Origin: Myotis daubentonii
Taxonomy: Eukaryota > Chordata > Mammalia > Chiroptera > Vespertilionidae
Assembly: GCF_963259705.1 (NCBI RefSeq)
Contig: NC_081840.1
Span: forward strand, 117,231,074-117,295,073
DNA: 64,000 nt
Direction: 5' to 3'
The position numbers were made by a program, and so were the translations under genes. Under the pieces are notes generated by a model. The model saw only the letters and a program-made list of their open reading frames with translations, did not search any database and was not told the DNA's origin. This document shows, one piece after another, positions 22,317-32,643 of the stretch; the stretch's first letter is position 1, and each line of letters opens with the position of its first letter.

Positions 22317-24725
22317 CATTTTTTCTTTTTTTAATGTTCTACATGACCTACCCCTGCTCCTTTTATTTATTTATTTATTTTTTAAATTAAATCTTTATTG
22401 TTCATATTATTACAGTTGTTCCTCTTTTTCCCCCCCATAGGTCCTCTCCACCCGGTTCCCACCCCACCCTCTGCCCTTACCCCCCCCCCCCCGCCACTGT
22501 CCTCAACCATAAGTGTACAATTTTTGTCCAGTCTCTTCCCGCATGCCCCACACCCTTTTCCCCCTGAGAAGTGTCAGTCCACTCCCTTTCTATGCCCCTG
22601 ATTCTATTATATTCACCAGTTTATTCTGTTCATCAGATTTTTTATTCACTTGATTTTTAGATTCACTTGTAGATAGATATCTATTTGTTGTTCACATTTT
22701 TTATCTTTACCTTTTTCTTCTTCTTCCTGCTCTTAAAGAATACCTTTCAACATTTCATATAATACTGTTTGGTGGTGATGAACTCCATTAGCTTTTTCTT
22801 ATCTGTGAAGCTCTTTATATGACCTTCAATTCTGAATGATAGCTTTGCTGGGTAAAGTAATCTTTGTTGTAGGTTCTTGCTATATATCACTTTGAATATT
22901 TCTTGCCACTCCCTTCTGGCCTGCATAGTTTCTGTTGAGAAATCAGCTGACAGTTGTATGGGTACGCACTTGTAGGTAACTGAATGTTTTTCTCTTGCTG
23001 CTTTTAAGATTCTCTCTTTGAATCTTGGTATTTTAATTATGATGTGTCTTGGTGTGGTCCTCTTTGGATTCATTTTGTTTGGGGTTCTCTGCGCTTCCTG
23101 AACTTGTAAGCCTATTTTTTTCACCAGGTAGGGGAAGTTTTCTGTTATTGTTTCTTCAAATAGGTTTTCAATATCTTGTTTTCTCTCTTCTTCTGGCTCT
23201 CCATAATTCAGATGTTGGTACGCTTGAAGTTGTCCCAGAGGCTCCTTACACTATCTTCATATTTTTGGATTCTTTTTTCTTTTTGCTTTTCCAGTTGGGT
23301 GTTTTTTGCTTCTTCGTATTTCAAATCTTTGACTTGATTCTTGTGATCCTCTAGTCTGCTGTTAGATCTCTGTATAATATTCTTTATTTCAGTCAGTGTA
23401 TGCTTAATTTCTAGTTGGTCCCTTTTCATATCCTCGAGGGTCTCACTAGATTTATTGAGGGTCTCACTAAATTTATCGGCAGTTTCTAGAAAATTCTTGA
23501 AAAACCTTATAACCATGGTTTTGAACTCTACATCCAGTAGTTTGCTTTCCTCCATTTCTGTCATTTGTGACCTGTTTCTTTGTCTCCACATTATTTATGC
23601 TTCCCTGTGTTGATAGAGTGGCTTTCTGTGCTGGTGTCCTAAAGGGCCCAGTAGCTCAGCCTCCCCAGTTACCTGAGGTGGACACTCTTGGTGCACCCCT
23701 TTGCGGGCTGTGTACACAGTCTTGTTGTAGTTAAGCCTTGATTGTTGTTGGTATCTGTGGGAGGAATTGACCTCCAGGCCAATTGGCTGTGAGATTCAGC
23801 TGTGTCTACGTTGGGAGAACTTCTGTGCTGAAGACACCCTATGGGGCAATACTTGCTTCAGTGGGGCTTCGGTGCTCACTGAGTCTTCCCCCTGAGTGTG
23901 TCCCTTATGGATCTGAGGAGTTGTAATCTGGATGGTCCCACTCTGACCGCTGAGTACACTGGCTCTTGGATCTCTAAGGAGGTGCTAATTTAGTCTCTTC
24001 CTGAGGCGGCCCAGCAGGAGCTATGGAGAGACCTGCAGATTCCTCTTCTTTGTTTGGGGTTTGGAGGTGCCCAGATGAGGCCCAGCTGTGAAGCAATGCA
24101 AGCTGTTGTGGGGCCTTGGGCCTTCTTTTGGATGTTCTGGGTCTCTCTGACCCAGCTGCAGTTTGTTAGGTAATTTTAGATTACAAAGGGCCAGGCCATT
24201 CATATGGAAAAGCCTCTGTGCAAAGCTTGGGTGGGGCAGGTCTCAGGGAATCAACAGGGCAGGGCAAACAGCTATGGCTGATCCTCAGTCCTACCCTAAG
24301 AGGCCCCGGGTCTCGGTGTCCCGTGTTAATCGCTGCAAGTACCTGAGAGAAAGCTGCCCTCAAGTTCCGCCTGATGCCAGACAGTCCAGTTTCTCCCCGT
24401 ATGAGTCTGGGTCCCCAGAGACTCACCCAGAACTGGAGTTCAGAGCAGTTGGGAGCTTGTGACTCCCTCTCAATTGAAAAAGACAACCGCATCCTCAGTT
24501 GCCAGCCCTTTCCATGTGTGCCTCCGTACCTCTGCACTTTACTTCTACGCCTCCTCTGAGTCTCCGTGTGCTTTTCTCTTTCCTTGTATTTGTAGAATCT
24601 CCACTCAGCCAGCCTTCCTGTGGTTCTGGATGATGTCCGTTTTGACTTTTAGTTGTATTTTTGAAGTGGTTGTGGGAGGCAGCAATTTCAGGTGTTTAGC
24701 TATGCTGCCATCTTGGTTTTTCTCT
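22317..24725 (-). mobile_element. Half-L1 (HAL1)-like element: ORF1 without ORF2
   Basis: TSD CTAGTCCTCCCC at 22305-22316 and 24726-24737. The minus strand starts near AAAACCAAGATGGCAGCATAGC (L1-type 5' UTR, to about 23600), then an ORF1-type gene (23591-22747), then a short 3' region with a C-run and T/A-rich end. No endonuclease or RT sequence lies between ORF1 and the 3' end. It could be a HAL1-type non-autonomous element or an internally deleted L1; intact TSDs favour insertion in this form. Confidence 0.8.
22747..23591 (-). pseudogene. L1/HAL1 ORF1 pseudogene
   Basis: Encoded an L1 ORF1p-type RNA-binding protein that coats element RNA. The first frame (23591-23208) is charged and coiled-coil-like (KFSETLNKSSETLEDMKRDQ) and ends NFKRTNI then TGA. 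The second (23124-22747) holds the RRM/C-terminal part with MNPKRTTPRHIIIKI, ILKAAREK, QLSADFSTETMQARREW, LYPAKLSFRIEG and FTDKKKLMEFI. The two are out of frame; a TGA probably from CGA plus a frameshift separate them. Same architecture as the ORF1 at 40757-41582. Confidence 0.88.
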
Positions 24726-24812
24726 CTAGTCCTCCCCTTCTATTAGGCTCTTAAATCTGTAATATGGGGGTATTGTAAGGACTATGACAAGGTTTCAATA
24801 AACCTTGGGCTT

Positions 24813-25115
24813 CTAGAATAGATGGCCTATTAGAATATTGAGTCCTTCTGGAGCCTCAGGGTTGAGAGGATAGTGTTTCTGATGTGAATGTGAGGCTTTT
24901 TGCAGGGTCAGGAAGACATGGGAAAGTAACAACTTACCCCAGCTATACCCTAAAGGCTTAGAAAAAGATTTCTTTCTTGGCTTCCCAGACATGCCTGTAA
25001 TAGCTACATCCTCTGAGGATGATTTACCAGGCTTTGGGAGAAGCACAGAATAGGTGGCTCCAGCATCAGGGAGGAAATTCATTTCCTTGCCCCCCACTGT
25101 CAGGCTTACCTGGGG
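24813..25115 (-). pseudogene. Retroviral protease remnant (pro)
   Basis: Minus-strand frame starting GGKEMNFLPDAGATYSVL. DAGATYS (25067-25047) corresponds to the D-T/S-G-A active-site loop of aspartic proteases, with alanine at the second position. It continues about 90 residues to PEGLNILIGHLF, the region preceding the usual GRDLL, then stops. It follows the nucleocapsid knuckle as in gag-pro-pol order. Confidence 0.8.
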
Positions 25116-25149
25116 CTCCTGGGTGGAGGTGGCAGTCCTCTGAGGAGCC

Positions 25150-26505
25150 AGGCTGAGAGACCCTCGGACCCATCCGTCCTATTGGGCCTGCTGGGTCGCC
25201 AGCCCCGTCCCCAGGGACCTCAGACTCCGGGGGCAGTCCGACTTCCAATGGTTTCCTTGGCAGACAGGACAAGGATTCTATGGTCTAATATGTCTCTTGC
25301 AGCAATTCCAACCTGTCTACAATTGTACCAGTGACTGGGACTGACCGTTTGCCTCCAGGCTCTGACTGAGGGCTTCTGCTTTCCTGAAGTGCGGCTACTA
25401 TGATTTTCTCTATTTCTGTTGCCTTAGCCTGGTCTCTCTTGTTTCTGCTTTTTTCCTTCTCCTGGTCTCTATTATGAACACAGAGCTGGCAATCTACAGG
25501 AGATTTTCTAAAGCATTCTAGGAACTAATAGCCAATTTCTGCAATTTTCTCCCAATGTCTGGGACAGCCTGAGTGATAAATTTGTTCTTTAAAATTAGTT
25601 GAATCTGGAGTAATGTTGGCATGCTTTCTACAAAAGCCAAGGGGTTTTCGCCAGCCCCTTGATTAAGGGTGTTTAATTTAGAGTAGTTGACAGGCTTTAT
25701 TTTACTACATCTGAGGCCTTCTGTACTACAAAACTGGCTTTATTTTCCACCACTCAGTTTCAGGATTCCATTGAGGGTCCACGGGAGGAACTGTCTCTTG
25801 TCCTGTTAAGAAATCCCTATTTCTTTCCTCAGAGTCCTCTATTCCCCCAGCATAAGTAAGAAAATGGTCATTTCCAAATACTCTTGCTTTTTCTAGTATA
25901 TTTTGCTTTCCAGTGGCTGAGACGTCAGGTTAATATGAGCATGATATCTCTATGTGAGAGATCAAATACTTGAATGAGGTTTTGGAACGCCTCAATATAT
26001 TTGTCAGGGTCTTCTGACAACTTTCCTAGGTCACTTTTAACTTGTTTCTTGTCCCAGGGTAAGAAGGGGATCTGTGCTAAAGTATGGCCAGATCCTTCAT
26101 CTATCTTGGGGCAAGCTAAGGTTGGCTCAGCCCTGACTGGGGGCACGGCCTCCGCCTTTTCCCTCAGCGGACTTTGGGTTGTTATTGTCGGGATCGAGGG
26201 ATTTACTTTACATTTCTTATATAAATCTGGCCTGTCCCTTAGGGTAAAGAAAGTTTGGACATATGGGACTTATGACCATTTCCTATTTTTTCTACAAAAA
26301 AGATCTAACTGTAGGATGGTGTTATACTTGAGGCTTCCTGCTGAGGGCCAAATCTCCCATTTAATAGTTGGTATTGAGGCCAAACCTGAGTGCAGAAAAA
26401 AATCAGGTGCTTTTTCTTTAAGATCTGTGGGTCAAACTTATCTCAATTCTTGAGGACACATCCTAATGAACTGTCTATATGTAGTGTAGAGAACATGCTT
26501 CCCAT
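25150..26505 (-). pseudogene. Retroviral gag remnant
   Basis: Structural polyprotein gene. The start at 26505 reads MGSMFS, with a glycine-2 suited to myristoylation. It meets a stop at codon 21 (after GCVLKN). Matrix-like PYVQTFFTLRDRPDLYKKC lies near 26270-26210. A capsid-like frame (26146-25925) has KKQVKSDLGKLSEDPDKYIE and AFQNLIQVF. A zinc-knuckle-like CPVCQGNHWKSDC lies at 25271-25233. Several shifts and stops break it. Capsid motifs are typical of gamma-type class I ERVs. Confidence 0.88.
25233..25271 (-). other. Nucleocapsid zinc-knuckle-like motif
   Basis: CPVCQGNHWKSDC has CX2CX3HX4C spacing, one residue shorter before the histidine than the common CX2CX4HX4C. Confidence 0.7.
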
Positions 26506-28225
26506 CTGAAAGAAAGAAGAAAAAAGAAAAAGAAGCACACAAGGATGTTTCCTGTATTCATTGTGCTTAAAAAGACATCCTTGCTAGTGGGGTGTCCCCC
26601 ACCTGGCCAAGGCTGGAGGGAGTCCCCACTCTCAAACTAGGAGTGAGGGGTTCCTGGCCCACGTATGGTGGCAAACAAGGTTGCCGGGTGGACTAACTGC
26701 ACTGACCACCATGGTTTCAACCCGAGTTCACACAGAGGCCGTCGCTTGCCTCCCTATCTCACAGGGTAAGTGTGCAGACCCCGTGTCTTGCTCTCAGGTC
26801 CCTCGCCTGTGATTAAAAAGGGCCCAAGTGGCTGTAATGTTTTGAAGGACCCACTGAACTGGATGGGTTGGAGTGCCTGCTGAACTGAATTCCTGAGGGG
26901 TTTACTCCAGGATGAGGACTTAAGAGAGTTTACACGGTGCCCTGAACCCTGGTTTGGCCAATATCCAGGGATCCGAGGAAAAGTATAAACAGCTCCAGTC
27001 CTACCCTTTGTATGCCCTCGTCATTAAAGGATTTATCCTCTGCCTGATCCTTGGAAAAAGGATGGAATCTATTTCTGGCCTGTATTATACTTTAAGCTTC
27101 CTGTTCATTGGCTTAACTTTTAGTTTTTACTGACCCTTAATTTCTGTTGTCTTATTTCCAAACCATAAAAAATGCCATTTAAAGATTTGTCTTCTTTAAA
27201 CCAACTTGGTTGCTCCCCTGAAAAATACCTGGGAAAGGGACATGCTAGGTGACTGTAGGGAGCAGTTTGAATATCTAGTGCTCATATGTATATTTCACTC
27301 AGGTATGCTGGAAGGGGGTACCACCTTCTATATATACGTTAAAATTCCCTGAAGTTCTACAAACCCCTTTTAGTTCAAAGATATCACCTGCTTAGTAGCC
27401 TGCAATTTAGAATAAGTCAGAGTCCTTTCCATGGGTTTTTCTAAAGACTTACATGCACCAAAGTAAGGCAATGGCTGTCCAATGACAAAATTCAAAAGTG
27501 GCATGGTTATAGATTTGTTTAAAATGTAATTGGTAAAACCTTTACTTTATAATATGCTGAGACAACAATCTGCTAGTACAACAAACAATTTGTATATAAA
27601 GGGGGACATGTGGCATATGGCTTATTGCAGACAGTGTATTAAGCATTGAAAATAATTTATAAATCCCAATAAATGAAATATAAACCCCCCAGAGTGTCGC
27701 TGGCAGACACAGAATTATCATGCTTGCCCTTTTCCCCCTGACTGAAAGTTTCCTGTTTGAACTTGGCTTTGAATTTGTGTAAGTTTTTTCCTGAAGCAGA
27801 CTGAAATTTCTGTAACTTCAGAGTATATGCATTTTAAATAGAATACTGCTATTAATTTTTTATTTGGCAGAATTTCCTTATGCAATTTCAAGTATATTTA
27901 ATTAATCTAATCTAGTTCAAAAATATTTCTTTTTAGGGAGAGAGAGAGTAAATCTTTACATCTCCTCGGGGCCCTTGAGATGTCACAAAGTTATCTCTCA
28001 ATTAAATCCTGGAAATAGTACACTCAGAAAAAGCTGGCAAATATACCCAATTTAAAGATTATCAAAGCTTAAACAGGTTTTAACATTAAAAATTTGGCCT
28101 TGACCACAGAATTAATCCTTTTCAACCTGGCAAATAAATTGGCATATTCTAGTAATGCCACAGAAGTACAGAATATATTTTGAATGTTATAGAGAAAACG
28201 CTGGGAGGACATGCCTACCGCCTGC

Positions 28226-28534
28226 TCATTCCCTTGCTGCCTTGCCCCCAAGGGGACAGAAGCAGCAAAGCTGTGGCTGCCCATTAGCCAGCCTTGGCTC
28301 CAATTCAGCCAGCTTACGCAGGTTTGTCATGTCACAGGCACCAACCACCCTGTCTTGTTTGACAGGAGCGCTTCGGGGCAGGGCTCTGCAAATTTCTCCC
28401 CCCTGCCCCTTCCAGAGCGCCTGTGCAAGCTTGGCAAGTGCTGCCTCTTCTTCTGCGGCTTTAAGTTCCTTTCCCCTCCTTGCTTTCCCCCGGTAGAGAA
28501 GGTAATGGTTTGTGAATTGCAGGCAGCCTTGAAA
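28226..28534 (-). other. Unassigned 102-codon open stretch in proviral leader
   Basis: Stop-to-stop frame in proviral sense, stop codon at 28228-28226, relatively GC-rich. It contains KAAEEEAALAKLAQALW (predicted helix) and QPQLCCFCPLGGKAARE (cysteine cluster). I do not recognise the family. It may be pre-gag coding sequence or chance. Confidence 0.35.
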
Positions 28535-30144
28535 TTAGCTATTGTTCTGGCCTTTGTTTAAACTTCCCTGGGTTAACATAGATACATAACCTTTACAAAT
28601 TTTACACTTTCTAATTAGTCTTAGAATCTTAAAATCTTAACCCAGCACAGCAAAATAACCTTTGGTTCTGAGTGACACAAAGCCTACACAGAGGGTTCCC
28701 TATATTCATAAAAACAGCAAAGAGCAAACTGAGCTAGCAAAGGATATCAGTAACCGAGGAACATTACAGACAAAAAGTCTCTCAAAATTCAAACCCAGCC
28801 ACATAGTCAGCCTGTCCACAAGCAGCTGGGCCCCCAGCAAATTGGGACGTGCCCTATCTTTAAACAGACTGATTCAAACATCAACAGAAAACATCAATAG
28901 AAACACTTTCATGCACAATATTTACAAGTGTGCACAACCCACAGACACTACAGAAAGTACTCCATTAAAAAAAGCAATGTCTCTTGTCCCTGGTTTGGGG
29001 ACTGACCCTCCCCAGAACCTCAGCATTCTTCCAATGGACTGTTTTGGCCATGTGGCTTGCCTGGTTGCTTCGCATTCCCCTCGTGTCATTTCTGCTATCT
29101 TCCAAAGAAAAACAGTTTTGGGCCATTCTATAGCATCCGTGGAGCGATGGGGCTCAGGCCAAGAGGCCACTCAAAATCGGGTGGGGCACCTCCCCTTAAA
29201 CCAGTGTTTCCCTCTACAAGGGTATAGGATCCTGGAAACTTCCCCAAATTGTGAGAAATGGCTCACCTATCCAAATTTCAAGTGACAGACTATGAAATAA
29301 AAACATGGCGGAAATGAGACTTTTAAGAACACTCCCAAGAGTGGGTGCCCATTTTACAGAATCACAATCCAGGTAAGAGGCAAGTGACCTAGTAATTAAT
29401 GGGCTAACTTAACAGCTATGTCTGGCTGTACTGCTGAATTCTCTGAAAGGCTAAAACTTCCATAGGGGTGGTGGCAGAAGTAACTAAGGACTGTGATTAA
29501 CTCCTGTTACTCCTGATGGGAAGATCTAGGGCCATGCTCATATGCTAGGAGTGGAAAACAGTTGTCTGCCCCCACCCCCTTTCTTAACTCTTGCCTAGAA
29601 GTTTTTCCTTAGGACCCTTACTAGAAAGGTCTGTACGAATGGAGGCTGAGGAGTTAAGCTTAGTTGGTTCTGGACCATGGAGGCAGTGGTCTTGGCTGGA
29701 TACTATTTGACCTGACAGATAGAGAGCAGAAGAAAAAGGCAGATGATTCTCCAATTAAAACCTGCTTGGGACCTGGGCCAGGGGAGTTGACATATGTAGT
29801 GGGTTGGAAATGTGCTGTGCGTTTTTTAACTGTGTCTCAGTTTCTCTCCCCGCTGTCTAAGACAGCTGGACCCAAAATGCTGGGTGACCAACCCTTATTT
29901 ACATCTCCTGGACAGGTCAGAATTTAATTACATGTGTTGTAAAACCCATGTGAGGCAGTCTTCACACACAGATTCTCTCCCAGCACCCCCACTGTGGCTC
30001 TTACTCAAATAAGAATGTCTGAAAGTCCCGGTTTGGGGGCAAGAATTGCCTCTTTGATCTTCAGAGTTGGGCAGAGACCCAAGCACTCGTTTAGTCAATG
30101 GCTGGGCTTTGATTTGTGACTGGCAGAAGCCTAACACTCTAACC

Positions 30145-30348
30145 CAGGGGTCCTCAAACTTTTTAAACAGGGGGCCAGTTCACTGTCCCTCAGACCATTG
30201 GAGGGCCGGACTATAGTTTTAAAAAAAACTATGAACAAATTCCTATGCACACTGCACATATCTTATTTTGAAGTAAAAAAACAAAACAGGAACAAATACA
30301 ATATTTGTATTTGCATGTGGCCCGCGGGCCGTAGTTTGAGGACCCCTG
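30145..30348. mobile_element. hAT MITE (204 bp)
   Basis: Terminal inverted repeats CAGGGGTCCTCAAACT and AGTTTGAGGACCCCTG. TSD CTCTAACC (30137-30144) and CCCTAACC (30349-30356). Non-coding; sits in the proviral leader. Confidence 0.93.
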
Positions 30349-30476
30349 CCCTAACCTGACCTGGCACCAGTTTATCTTTCCATGGGAGACTTCTTTTTCT
30401 TCTGGGGGTACTCGCCCTAGTCGCCTTTACTTGACTGACCCATGGGTGCCCTGGAGAATACATCCAGAAAGGAGCA

Positions 30477-30480
<4 letters not shown>

Positions 30481-30519
<39 letters not shown>
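30481..30519 (+). repeat. (GA)n microsatellite
   Basis: Pure GA run of about 39 bp in the proviral leader. Confidence 0.97.
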
Positions 30520-30520
<1 letters not shown>

Positions 30521-30668
30521 CCTGGTTTTTAGACAGGAACTAATTTTAAGTGGCTGGTGGGCATCCATCAGCCTCCAAAATCATACAAGAGACAGAAAAG
30601 GGACAAAGGGACAGACTCCGTGGCTACTCACCATTCGATGTGAAGAGGGTTTACTGACTTATGAAGAA

Positions 30669-30687
30669 ATTCTCAACCAAAGAACCA
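30669..30687 (-). promoter_or_regulatory. Primer binding site, tRNA-Glu-like
   Basis: Three bases after the 5' LTR end the minus strand reads TGGTTCTTTGGTTGAGAAT. This agrees at 13 of 19 positions with the site expected for tRNA-Glu (CTC), and all six differences are transitions, as expected from decay. The tRNA sequence is from memory. Confidence 0.6.
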
Positions 30688-31171
30688 ATTTAAAATGGAA
30701 TTTTTGGGCTGGAACCCAGATTCTTTGTCCGCCAGAGTCGAAGAATGAATCCACAGACAGAAGATGGTATTAGCAAAGGTGGAGATTTATTGAAGAACAA
30801 GTACAGACTCCCATGTAGGGCGAGGGAAAGAGTCCCACAGAAAGATGCCCCCTTAAGGAGGGGGAAAAGGTCCCCCCAACTTCCTGTTTTTATGGTTTAT
30901 AAGGCTGCAGTTCCTGTGTTCTGATATCCCCTCTGATTGGTCAATATTCCCTTTCTAATTGGTCACTATAATAACTGCTGAAGCCCTCCTTCCTCATTGT
31001 CCTCCTAGTGCAGTGATGGAGAACCTTTTGAGCTTGGTGTGTCAAAATTTTGAAAAACCCTAACTTAACTCTGGTGCCATGTCACATATAGAAATATTCA
31101 TTTATATATATATATTTTTATATTTGCAACCATAGTAAAAAAAGAATTATATTTTTGATATATATTTTATA

Positions 31172-32510
31172 CTAGGGGCCCGGTGCACGAAATTCGTGCA
31201 CTGGGTGTGTGGGGGGGAGTGTCCCTCAGCCCAGCCTTCCCCCTCTCACATACTGGGAGCCCTCAGGCGTTGACCCCCATCACCCTCCAATCACAGGATC
31301 GGCCCCTTGCCCAGGCCTGACGCCTCTGACAGAGGTGTCAGGCCTGGGCAGGGGACCCTCATTTCCCCCCATCACTGGTTCTGCCCTCAGCCCAGGCCTG
31401 ATGCCTCTGGCCCAGGCATCAGGCCTGGGCAGGGGACCCCCAGACCCCTCCGATTGCTGACTCTGCCCCTTGCCCAGGCCTGATGCCTCAGCCAGAGGCG
31501 TAGACCCCCATCACCCTCTGATCACCTGATCGGCCCCTTGCCCAGGCCTGACGCCTCAGCCAGAGGTGTCAGGCTTGGACAGGGGACCCCCATCTCCCCC
31601 CGATCACTGGCTCTGGCCCCCACCCAGGCCTGAGGCCTCTGGCCCAGGAATCATGCCTGGGCAGGGGACCCCATCTCCCTCTGATCGCTTGCTCCACCCC
31701 CCGCCCAAGCCTGACGCCTCTGACCCAGGCTTCAGGCCTGGGCAAGGGGACCATCATATCCCCCCAATCACCGGCTCAGCCCCCCGCCCAGGCCTGATGC
31801 CTCGGCCAGAGGAGTTGACCCTCATCACCCTCCGATCACCAATCACCGGATCAGCCCCTTGACCAGGCCTGAGGCCTCCGGCAGAGGAGTCAGGCCTGGG
31901 CAGGGGACCCCCAGCTCCCTGCGGTTGCAGGCTCCACCCCTGCCCAGGCCTAACGCCTCTGGCCTAGGCATCCGGCCCGGGCAGCGGGGACCTGCAGTGG
32001 CAGTGGGGGCGCCGTGATCGTGCGGGCTCCGCCCCTGCCCCTGCAGGATGCCTCTGGCTGAGGCGTCCGGCCCGGGCAGCGGGACCCGCAGCTGCAGCGG
32101 CCACGCGATCGTGGGCTTCACTTTAGGCCCAGGCAAGGGACCCCTAGCTCCTGGGACTGCCAGCTTCGACCGTGCCCAGCTCCCATCGCTGGCTCCACCC
32201 CTACTTCCTGCTATCACTGGCCAGGGCGGAAAAGGCACCTGATTCTCCGATCATGGCTGGGGGGCAGGGCAAAGGCGGCCCTGGGGCCGCCTTTGCCCTG
32301 CCCCCCAGCTCTTAGCTCCCCCCTGGGTTTCCGATCACTGTCAGTGGCAGGGGGCTTCTTTCTGCTTTCCTTTTCGCCTCCCTGCATTGTGCCTACATAT
32401 GCAAATTAACCACCATCTTGTTGGTAGTTAATTTGCATATAGCCCTGATTAGCCAATGAAAAGGGTATCGTCGTACGCCAATTACCATTTTTCTCTTTTA
32501 TTAGTGTTGA
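31172..32510 (-). mobile_element. HeliBat-type Helitron with palindromic minisatellite
   Basis: Left edge CTAGGGGCCCGG then a perfect hairpin, GTGCACGAAATTCGTGCAC; right edge is the 5' end TCAACACTAATAAAAGAG (minus). Inserted between A (31171) and T (32511). Near the 5' end, TATGCAAATTAACCACCA and TTGGTAGTTAATTTGCATA form a second hairpin (32398-32440). No coding capacity. Confidence 0.93.
31265..32130. repeat. GC-rich minisatellite in Helitron
   Basis: Diverged units built from GCCCAGGCCTGACGCCTCTG followed by its approximate inverse (CAGAGGTGTCAGGCCTGGGC), each unit itself a near palindrome. Long frames on both strands (31209-32238) come from this composition. Confidence 0.9.
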
Positions 32511-32643
32511 TATTTAAATGCCACTTAACAAAAAAAAAATCAACCAAAAATATGTATAAAATGAACAAAAACAGAAAAACAATGTGCATTTAGGAAAAAT
32601 AATAATAAAAACAATGATAGTCAAATGGTACGAAAACTAGAAA

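Larger units (their letters stand above)
26506..30668 (-). other. Unusually long proviral leader between primer site and gag
   Basis: About 4.2 kb, or 3.95 kb without the hAT MITE at 30145-30348. No retroviral gene or known repeat was recognised. Sense-strand short frames exist (29170-28922; 28534-28226). It may be a genuine pre-gag region, captured sequence, or an unrecognised older insertion. Confidence 0.55.

Noticed and set aside
22398..22601. Proline-rich frame
   Set aside because: It reads the C-rich 3' tail of the half-L1-like element on the wrong strand.
25974..26453. 159-codon plus-strand frame
   Set aside because: Shadow of the minus-strand gag remnant.
28662..29285. 207-codon plus-strand frame antisense to the provirus
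   Set aside because: It begins with a TTG codon; the first ATG comes about 84 codons in. No recognised domain, and it opposes the transcription direction of the host provirus. Treated as chance.
31209..32242. Proline/glycine-rich frames on both strands
   Set aside because: Product of the GC-rich Helitron minisatellite, open in opposing frames, no domain.
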